Shown: positions 1-8,300 of the stretch, piece by piece
Layout: each line of letters begins with the position of its first letter
Position numbering within the stretch: position 1 is the stretch's first letter
DNA from: Bog-950 sp964615305
GTDB taxonomy: Bacteria > Bacteroidota > Bacteroidia > Chitinophagales > LD1
NCBI GenBank assembly: GCA_964615305.1
Contig: CAZTNA010000009.1
Span: 52,896-116,895 of the forward strand
Reading direction: 5' to 3'
DNA: 64,000 nucleotides
Program-made: the position numbers and the translations under genes
The notes under the pieces: generated by a model
Databases searched by the model: none
What the model was told of the DNA's origin: nothing
The model's input: only the letters and a program-made list of their open reading frames with translations

Positions 1-364
1 TGCGCGATATTTCATACTCCACCGTTAAACTGACCATACTCAGCGGACGGTAACGACCACCGCTTACCAACTTTGCACCACGCTCACCAAAAAAACCTTC
101 GAACATGTCGTGCGTGAAATGGTCTTTGATTCCGCCAAACCCGCGCTTGGTAAATTTGTTGTCAGTCAGTACTATGGTGTCATCAATAGCATATTTATTG
201 AAAAGCGTGTTTGAGTACAATACACAACTAAAAAGAAAAATTATTACATAAGGAATCCATTTATAGCTACGGATTTCGGACTTTGGATTTGTAACTGTGA
301 ATGTTACTTCAGCTTCTGATTTCTGATTTCTAATTTCTGTTTTCAGATTTTTCTTCTTCGCCAT
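1..364 (-). CDS. TMTC/PMT-like multi-membrane glycosyltransferase, N-terminal part (cut by window edge)
   Basis: The ATG is at 364 and about 121 codons are visible before the gene runs off the left edge. A hydrophilic basic tail of about 35 residues is followed by a membrane segment (WIPYVIIFLFSCVLY), then AIDDTIVLTDN and GGRYRPLSM. This order matches the start of the complete 918-residue protein at 14995-17751 (segment, LDDELVTQN, YEYRPLV), so the two are paralogues. The acidic pair just after the first membrane segment is where GT-C enzymes keep catalytic acids; that role is inferred by analogy. The tail is largely built from two tracts of 7-bp repeats (271-291 and 314-348). Substrate unknown. 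Confidence 0.6.
   Translation of the reverse strand, partial: MAKKKNLKTEIRNQKSEAEVTFTVTNPKSEIRSYKWIPYVIIFLFSCVLYSNTLFNKYAIDDTIVLTDNKFTKRGFGGIKDHFTHDMFEGFFGERGAKLVSGGRYRPLSMVSLTVEYEISR
271..348. repeat. Two 7-bp-period repeat tracts in the partial glycosyltransferase gene
   Basis: Positions 271-291 are three heptads (GGATTTC, GGACTTT, GGATTTG), and 314-348 are five degenerate heptads built on TTCTGAT. On the coding (minus) strand they read NPKSEIR and TEIRNQKSE, inside the cytosolic tail before the first membrane segment. They belong to the repeat family also found at 2955-2988, 9804-9838, 38432-38480 and 39025-39059. Confidence 0.8.
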
Positions 365-415
365 TCAATAAAAATTGTTTAGCCAAATAAAGCAAAGAAA
401 ATGCTGTGGTTGTAA

Positions 416-850
416 TTAGTTTTTATCACCACCAAAAAATTTCTCCTCTATAATGTCGGCATTTACTGCTACTTCGTAAATGAGTTCATTCAGAAATTCA
501 GGAGTGGTCATAGCTAATGCCGGTACGGCCTGTGCTACTATTGTTTCGCAAGGAGTGCCATCAGCAGTTTTATCAGTAGTTATAGTAATGGTGCAATAGT
601 TGCAGTATGCTGACTCCTTAAGAATGTTGTAAAGATTTACCTGTGGTGTATAAATGCCGCAACGGCTGTTCATGTAAATACGTTCACGACCAGACGCTTC
701 TGTAATTTTCCAAATGTAAACCAATTGAAAACGGGTGTCTTTATCTTTAACCGGAATAGCCACATCCATACGGTAAGTGCCGGGGTTAATTTCATCGAGT
801 TTGTACTTATAGCGCGATGCTATTTGTTGTAGAGTTGCTTGCAGATCCAT
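416..850 (-). CDS. Conserved hypothetical protein, possibly YbjN/secretion-chaperone-like fold
   Basis: This 144-residue soluble protein has no signal peptide and no membrane segment. It alternates predicted beta-strands (YRMDVAIPV, FQLVYIWKI, YCTITITTD) with helices at both ends, and finishes with a helix rich in V, A and I (LNELIYEVAVNADIIEEKFF). That layout, with a late ALxxTxxELNxLIxxVAxxAD-like helix, resembles the YbjN / type III chaperone-like fold, but this is a pattern impression only. It lies between the partial glycosyltransferase and hutU on the same strand with gaps of about 50 bases, so co-transcription is possible. No catalytic motif is visible. Confidence 0.55.
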   Translation of the reverse strand: MDLQATLQQIASRYKYKLDEINPGTYRMDVAIPVKDKDTRFQLVYIWKITEASGRERIYMNSRCGIYTPQVNLYNILKESAYCNYCTITITTDKTADGTPCETIVAQAVPALAMTTPEFLNELIYEVAVNADIIEEKFFGGDKN

Positions 851-904
851 AGTAATTAGATTTTTAGTGAGGCCGAAAAATAAAAGAACAGTTTGTAAAA
901 TGAA

Positions 905-2557
905 CTATAAATCCAGTCCATATTTTGAGCTTGTATTTTTAGCTATTTCATAACCCGCATCTGCATGGCGTATAACACCCATGGCAGGGTCGTTGTGTAA
1001 CACGCGTTTCAACCTACGTTTTGCATCATCAGTGCCATCAGCCACTATCACCATGCCGGCATGTAAAGAGTAGCCCATACCCACACCACCACCGTGATGA
1101 AACGAAACCCAGCTTGCACCACCGGCTGTGTTGATGAGTGCATTTAAAATAGGCCAGTCGGCAATTGCATCGCTTCCATCCATCATGGCTTCCGTTTCGC
1201 GGTTGGGCGAAGCTACGCTACCCGTATCGAGATGATCACGACCAATAACTACTGGTGCTTTCAGTTTTCCTGTTTTTACTAACTCGTTGAAAGCAATCCC
1301 GGCAATTTCTCTATCACCCATGCCCAACCAGCAAATACGCGCAGGCAAGCCCTGGAAAGCAATTTTTTCTTTCGCCATAGTTAACCAGCGAATCAACCCT
1401 TTGTTTTCGGGAAAAAGTTCTTTTAGTTTTTCATCGCACACAGCAATATCGTTCGGATCGCCACTCAACGCTACAAAACGGAAAGGTCCTTTGCCTTCGC
1501 AAAACAATGGACGAATGTATGCAGGAACAAAACCGGGGAAATCAAAGGCGTTCATTACTCCGCGTTTGTCTTTGGCTTGCCCGCGCAGGTTATTTCCGTA
1601 ATCAAAAGTGATGGCTCCGCGTTTTTGCAAATCTAACATCTGGCGAACGTGTTTTGCCATAGTGTCGAGTGAAAGGTTACAATACTCTGTTGGGTTTTTT
1701 TCGCGCAACGCTTTTGCTTCTGCCACACTAAACCCTTCGGGGAAATAACCTATCAACTCATCATGTGCTGATGTTTGATCGGTGAGTGTGTCGGGAGTTA
1801 TGTTTCTGTCGAGTAAACGCTGAAGAAGATCAACTACATTGCAACAAACACCAATTGAAACAGCTTCGCCTTTTTGTTTGGCTGCTACAGCCCAGTCAAT
1901 GGCTTCGTCAATATTGTGCGAGTATTTATCTAAGTATCGCGTTTCAATTCTTTTCTGCATTCGCCACTCTTCCATTTCTGCAGCCAAGCAAACACCTTCG
2001 TTCATGGTAATGGCGAGCGGTTGTGCGCCACCCATACCACCAAGCCCGGCAGTTACATTCAATGTACCTTTAAGCGAACCGTTGTAATGTTGGTTCGCCA
2101 GAGACAAATATGTTTCGTAAGTGCCCTGCACTATTCCTTGTGTACCGATATAAATCCAACTGCCTGCAGTCATCTGCCCATACATCATTAATCCCTTTTT
2201 TTCCAACTCGCGGAAGTGTTCCCAATTAGCCCAGTTGCCTACGAGATTTGAATTGGCTATAAGCACACGCGGTGCGTCTTTGTGCGAACGCAAAATGCCT
2301 ACCGGTTTTCCGCTTTGGACAAGCAGCGTTTCGTCTTCTTCCAATTCACGAAGACATTCAACAATCTTATCGAATGCTTCCCAGTTCCGTGCTGCTTTTC
2401 CTATGCCTCCATAAACAATCAAATCTTCCGGGCGTTCGGCCACTTCGGGGTCGAGGTTGTTGTGCAACATTCTCAACACAGCTTCCTGCACCCAACCCTT
2501 GCAACTAAGATTGGTACCACGCGGTGATTGCAGTATTCGTTTGGATTCGGTACTCAT
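905..2557 (-). CDS. hutU: Urocanate hydratase (urocanase)
   Basis: Converts urocanate to imidazolone propionate with NAD+ as an electrophilic cofactor, the second step of histidine degradation, in the cytoplasm. The 550-residue product is full length for the family. Recognisable blocks are the glycine-rich NAD+ segment GLGGMGGAQP, RICWLGMGDRE with the family's active-site cysteine, and FHHGGGVGMGYS near the C-terminus. I start it at the ATG at 2557 (MSTESKRI): the family begins here, and the upstream in-frame extension to 2602 looks like leader. No hutH, hutI or hutG lies nearby, so the pathway genes are scattered, or this gene stands alone. Confidence 0.96.
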   Translation of the reverse strand: MSTESKRILQSPRGTNLSCKGWVQEAVLRMLHNNLDPEVAERPEDLIVYGGIGKAARNWEAFDKIVECLRELEEDETLLVQSGKPVGILRSHKDAPRVLIANSNLVGNWANWEHFRELEKKGLMMYGQMTAGSWIYIGTQGIVQGTYETYLSLANQHYNGSLKGTLNVTAGLGGMGGAQPLAITMNEGVCLAAEMEEWRMQKRIETRYLDKYSHNIDEAIDWAVAAKQKGEAVSIGVCCNVVDLLQRLLDRNITPDTLTDQTSAHDELIGYFPEGFSVAEAKALREKNPTEYCNLSLDTMAKHVRQMLDLQKRGAITFDYGNNLRGQAKDKRGVMNAFDFPGFVPAYIRPLFCEGKGPFRFVALSGDPNDIAVCDEKLKELFPENKGLIRWLTMAKEKIAFQGLPARICWLGMGDREIAGIAFNELVKTGKLKAPVVIGRDHLDTGSVASPNRETEAMMDGSDAIADWPILNALINTAGGASWVSFHHGGGVGMGYSLHAGMVIVADGTDDAKRRLKRVLHNDPAMGVIRHADAGYEIAKNTSSKYGLDL

Positions 2558-2619
2558 AATTGTCTTTTTGATGTGTAGTTTTTGAACTATTGTACGAAGC
2601 AAAAAAAGTTTGACAAATA

Positions 2620-3627
2620 CTAAGGTGCAAGAAGTTGCGATAAATTTTGCGCCATTAACTCTGCATTGTGCAGATTCATACAGTTAAAATGCCTTTTAGG
2701 GCAAGTATTGTAACCTAACTTAGAACACGGACGGCATTTAAGGTAGTCAATTTCTGATTGCAGATTTCTGATTTCATGCTTTCCATAGTATGGGCTCATT
2801 CCAAATTCAGGAATAGTGTTTCCCCAAACAGAAAGCAGCGGTTTTTTGTAGGCGGCCGCTATGTGCATCAGCCCTGTATCGTTCGCAATCATAACCCGTG
2901 ATTGTTTCACCAGCGAAGCAGATTGATTGAGTGAATATTTGCCACAAGCGTTTAGGATTTCGGATTTCGGATTTCGGATTTCGGATTGAATGAGTGCGAC
3001 TGTTTCTGAATCTTCTTTGCCACCGAGAAAAATAACCGGCAAATTTGGAAAGGATGAAGATTGAAGCAATTCAATAATTTTTTTAGCTGGAAGTTTCTTG
3101 GTGTTCTGTTTGGCGCCCATAGCCCATCCGATATACCCATTGTGAAATGCCGGTGGAAGTTGTTGGATGTTAACTTCATCTTCTTTCGAAATAAAATAGT
3201 CGAGCCCTTCGCCATCGTTTTCTACTGAAAATTTTTGACATGTTTCTAAATAGCGGTCAACAATATGTTGTTGAGGTAAACGGTTTATTTTGAAATTAAC
3301 CAGCAGCCACTTTTCGAAATTTATTTTGTTAAAGGAAGAAGAAGGAACACCCAACAAAGTTTTAATCAGTAAGGTTCGCTGATTGTGATGCAAGTCAAAG
3401 ATGTAATTGAACGCTTCTTTTTTGAGCGCACTCATTAACGGCCAGATCGAATCTTCGAGTAAATGAATTTTGTTGATGTAAGGATTATGCTCAACAATGC
3501 AGTTGAATTGCTTTTTTGTGGCGTAGTGGATTTCCGCATCTGGAAATTTATCTCGTAGGCAACGGACTACCGGAGTAGTGAGCACTATATCGCCTATTGA
3601 AGAAAAACGAAGAATCAGAAACTTCAT
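2620..3627 (-). CDS. Glycosyltransferase family 9 (heptosyltransferase-like)
   Basis: A 335-residue GT-B enzyme of the LPS heptosyltransferase family, expected to add a sugar to lipid A-core on the inner face of the cytoplasmic membrane. The N-terminus MKFLILRFSSIGDIVLTTPVVRCLR is the classical GT9 start, of which RFSSIGDIVLTTP is diagnostic. The C-terminal donor site has MIANDTGLMHIAAA followed by PLLSVWGNT. Two 7-bp-repeat tracts interrupt the C-terminal domain: residues about 214-225 (IQSEIRNPKSEI) and about 284-293 (HEIRNLQSEI). Both fall in likely loops, one after the strand PVIFLGG and one after the donor-binding segment. The true sugar is unknown. The gene lies 15 bases from the symporter gene on the same strand. 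Confidence 0.88.
   Translation of the reverse strand: MKFLILRFSSIGDIVLTTPVVRCLRDKFPDAEIHYATKKQFNCIVEHNPYINKIHLLEDSIWPLMSALKKEAFNYIFDLHHNQRTLLIKTLLGVPSSSFNKINFEKWLLVNFKINRLPQQHIVDRYLETCQKFSVENDGEGLDYFISKEDEVNIQQLPPAFHNGYIGWAMGAKQNTKKLPAKKIIELLQSSSFPNLPVIFLGGKEDSETVALIQSEIRNPKSEILNACGKYSLNQSASLVKQSRVMIANDTGLMHIAAAYKKPLLSVWGNTIPEFGMSPYYGKHEIRNLQSEIDYLKCRPCSKLGYNTCPKRHFNCMNLHNAELMAQNLSQLLAP
2750..2777. repeat. Four degenerate 7-bp repeats in the GT9 gene
   Basis: ATTTCTG, ATTGCAG, ATTTCTG, ATTTCAT. In frame on the minus strand they code for HEIRNLQSEI. Confidence 0.7.
2955..2988. repeat. Nearly perfect 7-bp tandem repeats (GGATTTC x 4.9) in the GT9 gene
   Basis: Four identical copies of GGATTTC plus a partial fifth. 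The coding strand reads the cyclic heptapeptide NPKSEIR in a loop of the donor domain. The copies are identical, which points to recent expansion. Confidence 0.9.
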
Positions 3628-3642
3628 CGGTCAAATTTGTTT

Positions 3643-4992
3643 TTAATCGGCCAACTCACCTTCCCAGCGAGCAATTACAACTGTGGCCAGACAATTGCCA
3701 ATAACGTTTACACTCGTGCGAGCCATGTCCATCAGTTCGTCTATTCCAAGAATAATAAACACCGGTTCAATGGGCAAATTGAAATATGAAAGTGTTCCGA
3801 GCAAAATAACAAGCGAAGCGCGCGGCACACCTGCTACGCCTTTACTGGTAAGCATAAGCGTAAATACCATTAATAACTGAGTAGATAATGACAGTTCAAC
3901 ACCTGCTGCCTGTGCAACAAAAACAGAAGCTAAAGCAAGGTAGAGAGTTGTGCCATCGAGATTAAAAGAGTAACCCATAGGCATTACAAAAGATACAATC
4001 TTACGCGGTACGCCCAGAGTTTCCATGGCTTTCATGGCTTTTGGTAAAGCGCTTTCGCTGCTGGTGGTAGCAAACGCAATAGATACCGGTTCTACAACAA
4101 CGGCAATAAATTTTTTGAGTGGAACCTTTACAATTAACGCCACAGGCAGCAATACACAAAGCAGAAAAAATATGAGTGCGGCATAGAGAGTCAACAACAA
4201 CTTAAACAGATTGACCAACACCCCCAACCCCATGTGCCCTACCGTGTAAGCTATAGCCGCACACACAGCTACCGGTGCAAAATACATTATGATGGAAGTG
4301 AACTTGAACATCACCTCGCTTAGGCTTTCTACAAAACTCAGCATGGGCTTTCGGTGTTTGTCATCTACCATGGCCAAGCCGATACCAAACAGAATGCTGA
4401 AAACTACTATCTCTAACACTGCGCCTTCGTAAATACTCTTAGCTATGTTTTCGGGAAAAATATGCAGTATTATATCTGTGAGAGTTTGTTTAGTGGTGGG
4501 TAGTACATCCGGATTTTGAACTTGTGGTAATACAATGCCAACACCGGCTTTAGAAATATTGATGGCTGCTAAACCAATAAAAAGTGCCAGCGTAGTTACC
4601 ACCTCGAAATACAAAATACTTTTCCAACCCATGCGCCCTACTTGCTTGATATTGCTATGGCCCGCAATGCCATATACCAGCGTTCCGAAAAGGAGTGGAG
4701 CTATAATACACTTGATTAACCGCAAAAAAAGTTGCGAAAGTACTTTCAGATTTTGCGAAAACACAGGGAAGTCAATGCCAATTTCTACACCTACTACCAT
4801 ACTTATAAGTATGGTAGTAGTTAAAGAGCGTTTTAAAAATCCGTAGTAAACCAGTGTGCCTATTGCCAGCCAACGAACAACCGTTAAGCTAAACAATGGT
4901 ATATTCAGAATGCCTTCAAAGGTGGCTAAGGATACGAGTGCTGCCAAAAGAACAGCGCCTAACGCTGCAAATAAAATTTTGCTTTGGTTCAT
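3643..4992 (-). CDS. Dicarboxylate/amino-acid:cation symporter (DAACS family)
   Basis: Sodium- or proton-coupled uptake of glutamate, aspartate or C4-dicarboxylates across the inner membrane. The 449-residue protein has the family signatures in order: a serine-rich re-entrant hairpin 1 (ATTSSESALPKAM), the TM7 motif (SFNLDGTTLY), hairpin 2 (TSKGVAGVPRAS) and the TM8 substrate site (DMARTSVNVIGN). The Asp and Asn there match the substrate-binding residues of GltPh-type transporters. Extra N-terminal hydrophobic segments precede the core. A perfect 30-bp palindrome (4791-4820) lies in the codons for one early membrane segment. Substrate choice cannot be read from sequence. Confidence 0.93.
   Translation of the reverse strand: MNQSKILFAALGAVLLAALVSLATFEGILNIPLFSLTVVRWLAIGTLVYYGFLKRSLTTTILISMVVGVEIGIDFPVFSQNLKVLSQLFLRLIKCIIAPLLFGTLVYGIAGHSNIKQVGRMGWKSILYFEVVTTLALFIGLAAINISKAGVGIVLPQVQNPDVLPTTKQTLTDIILHIFPENIAKSIYEGAVLEIVVFSILFGIGLAMVDDKHRKPMLSFVESLSEVMFKFTSIIMYFAPVAVCAAIAYTVGHMGLGVLVNLFKLLLTLYAALIFFLLCVLLPVALIVKVPLKKFIAVVVEPVSIAFATTSSESALPKAMKAMETLGVPRKIVSFVMPMGYSFNLDGTTLYLALASVFVAQAAGVELSLSTQLLMVFTLMLTSKGVAGVPRASLVILLGTLSYFNLPIEPVFIILGIDELMDMARTSVNVIGNCLATVVIARWEGELAD
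4791..4820. repeat. Perfect 30-bp palindrome inside the symporter gene
   Basis: The left arm is CTACTACCATACTTA and the right arm is TAAGTATGGTAGTAG, with no spacer and no mismatch. On the coding strand it encodes TTTILISMVVG in a membrane segment. It stops being symmetric immediately outside these 30 bases. Confidence 0.95.
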
Positions 4993-5028
4993 GTCTGATG
5001 AAAATAAAAACTCTTGCTAATGCTTCTT

Positions 5029-5343
5029 CTAAATGTATTTTACAAAAGCCCACAACTTCCGCTTCTCTAAGTAATCTGTACGTTCATCGTTTTTAAATGC
5101 CTCTCGTTCAAAGATTATCTCTTTGTAAGCAGTAAAGTGATTTCTATATTTCAATAAGTTGTAAAAGTAGTTGAGCGCATACCACAGGTAAAAGAAAATC
5201 AACAGCAGTTCGAGTTGCTGACGGTGGTGAATTTTTTCGTGACGAATTAGCACCTCGTTTTGTTTCATGGCCTCTTCTTTTACAAGTATAAACGGATACA
5301 AGGCCATGGCTGAATAAGGAACAAAGCGTGTGACGAGTATCAT
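5029..5343 (-). CDS. Small membrane-associated protein with a HExxH motif
   Basis: A 104-residue protein with a hydrophobic start, then RHEKIHHRQQLELLLIFFYLWYALNYF. HEKIH fits the zinc-binding HExxH consensus and sits right before a membrane segment, as in the M56/BlaR1-like metalloproteases, which are much longer. Downstream YKEIIFEREAF offers a possible third ligand (Glu). It starts 3 bases after the stop of the large M1 peptidase gene, so the two are very probably co-transcribed. Peptidase activity is not established; it may be a stand-alone M56-like core or an inactive relative. Confidence 0.6.
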   Translation of the reverse strand: MILVTRFVPYSAMALYPFILVKEEAMKQNEVLIRHEKIHHRQQLELLLIFFYLWYALNYFYNLLKYRNHFTAYKEIIFEREAFKNDERTDYLEKRKLWAFVKYI

Positions 5344-5346
5344 AGA

Positions 5347-8300
5347 TTAAAACGTTCTGCTTATACCTACCACCCACCTGAACGCCACATGCTTTTGGTT
5401 TACAAATGGTGCATGAGTAATAAAGAACGGCACATCGAAACGAAGTGTGAGAGGTTTTATTCCTTGAAGCCGCCACCATTTTTTTATGGTGAGTGCTACA
5501 CCCACACCGGCATCGGCACGAATTTGAGATAGTTGCTGTGAGCCACCGCTGTTGGTATAACCAATGGCGCCCGCATCGGCAAACAGGTAAGTGTTAAGTG
5601 CAAAAATGTCTTTCAGCTTTTGATTTTTTACCGGCACTATGCGGTTAAAATCTATTTCGGCATTTACCGAAAAACCTGAAGAACCTTTGTATGCGGGAAC
5701 AATATTTCCGTATTTGTCTTTTTCTGGCAGCAGATAACCTGCATAGCCCCGCATGTTTAGCCCTCCGCCAAAATGCAGATGGTTGATGTCTGCATCGTAT
5801 TTGTAAGCAAAAGTTTGCGGCACAAAACCCGATGCACGGTAGTATTTGCTCTCCATCATTTCTTCAGGATTACCTCCTGCAAAGAACAAAGCGCTTTCGC
5901 TCGGTAAGTTTTTTCCTGTACCATAACGCCCATACACCCGCGTACGGAAATCGAATTTCCAAACACTTGCTTTCAGCACATTGGTAATTTCTAAATAGTG
6001 ATAATCAAATGAAGAAGTAAGCGCGCCCGAACGCAGGTGCGCAGTTATATAACCATTGAACTTTTGTTTGTTGTAAGTGTAAGTGGCGGAAAGATTGATG
6101 TGTATGTTGAACTTTTTCCCGTCATCCCAAATGGCATCCCACTCGTTCGGATAAAGCAGGTAGTTGGTCCACGCATTGCGGTTACGGGTAAATGCTTTCA
6201 GGTTTATATCGGCTGAAAAGTTTTTCGGAAACTGTTTACTCAAACCGATATTATACATCTCATATCCATCGAGCCATTGCGAATGGAAGTAGAAAGTTCC
6301 GCGCTTAATTACTTTATCAACAGCATTGCTGTAGTCGAACCGGTACGAGAAGTAGCCCGCCTTTTTCTGCATGTCTTTATCGAAATAATAAGCTTTGCCT
6401 CCTTGTGCAACATGTGTGTTTATCCAAACAGTAATGTCAAACACGTGTTTTACGTTCATGTAATTTCCATGAGCGTGTAAGCCTATCTTAAACCCATCGT
6501 ATGCATTCCACCAAATATCTGGACGCATAAACACCCGATATTTCTTTGATGTTGGTGGAGGGGTGATTTTAGAATCGAAAAGCAGGTCAATATTGCCGCG
6601 CTTGCGGTTGTCGAGCATGTTGATGTCAGCCAACCTTTCCGTAGGGTCAATGATTACATTCTTTATTCCCCCCGGTATGGTAACCACTGCATTGTAGGTT
6701 GGTTGAAGTTTATCCCAGCCGTACCACTTAGGTAAAATATAAAAGTTCGAAGCTCTAAGATCAAAGGCATTTCCGCTTTGATTTTTGATTTTTGAATTTT
6801 GATTTTCTTTTGCAAACCATGTATTTGGAATGTAGTAGTCATACACCGAATCGTTATTTGCTATTACGCGTAAATCAATAGGCATTTGCATTCTGCCTTT
6901 GCGCTTGAGGCGAATAATGTATTGGTCTTTAAAATCTCCCTTTTTTATTCTGCAAATTTTGTAGTCAATGTTTTTTGTTGTCTCCATCCATTGGTCGAAA
7001 AACCAATTCAAATCAACATGTGTAAATTGAATAATACTGTTTCTGAAATCTTCGGGATATGGGTGTGCAAATTTCCATTGCGCTACGTAGTGTTTCATGG
7101 CCTCACTAAACAGCGAATCGCCTAAAACATATTGCAGGTTATACAACATGGTAGAAGTTTTGGCGTATAAATGCCTGTATCCGCCCCCTTGCCCAAGAGC
7201 CCCGTTAAATCCATCGCTGTGTGTGTTGATGGGTTCGTCTTCGTAACGGATAGCATCGCTTAAGTAGCTGTAATAGCATTTGTTTTCACGAACTTGCACG
7301 GGTTTAAAAAATTTTTGGGCATACCAGTTTTTTATTGTATCATGAACAAACGTGTTGCCATTAATTTTCTCCATACCCCAGGCTGTAAGAAACTGGGTAA
7401 AGCCTTCGTCTAACATGCCTCGATAGGTTTCATTGTTTCCTACCATTCCATAAAACCAGTTGTGCCCAACTTCATGCACCAGCAGTCCGTAGTAATCAGG
7501 TTCTCTTCCACCATCTAAGGTAAGCATGGGATATTCCATTCCGTCTGCAGCATCGGCCACAACAATTTTAGGGTAGTCGTACACGCCAAAATCGCGACTG
7601 AAAACTGAAATGATTTTTGCCAGATAGTCAGCAGCATTTACCCAACCGGTAGCGTGTGCCTCCTGCACAATAGCCACGCACCTTACACCCTCACCGTTTT
7701 TTCTACCGGGATAAATAATAGTGTCGTGAATGCGATAAGTAGGATCGGCAGTAAAAGCAAAATCATGCACATTCTCTGCATGGTAAACCCATGTTTTACG
7801 TTCACTTTTTAAATGGTTAGTGAGTTTAGAAGGTTTTTCGCCCCAGGGTTTATTTTTAAAATTGTTAATGTCTAATTGCTTTTTCAGTGAATCAGGCAGC
7901 ACTTCACTTTCGTTTTGCAATACCCCTGTTGCTTCTACCACATAGCTGCCTGCAAACGTAAGACGAACATCAAAAGTGCCGTAGTCACCATAAAACTCAC
8001 GGTTCATGTGCTGGTCGGTATTCCACCCGCTTTTGCGGTCGTACACACAAATTTTAGGATACCATTGACAGCCGTTGTAATGCATAGCGCCTCCGGCTTT
8101 ATACATTTTCATTCTTCTTCGTGTACTGCCGTTGTCGTAAAAGGTTCGGAATTTTATAGCGAAATTATACGGTGAGTTGGGTGGCAAAGGTTTCGGTAAA
8201 AACACTTTCAAAATAGTGTTGTCTAATTCGGTTTTTAAAACAACCGAATCGGCATTCTTCATTTCATCTATCACAATACCCAACTTCTGGCTTTCATATT

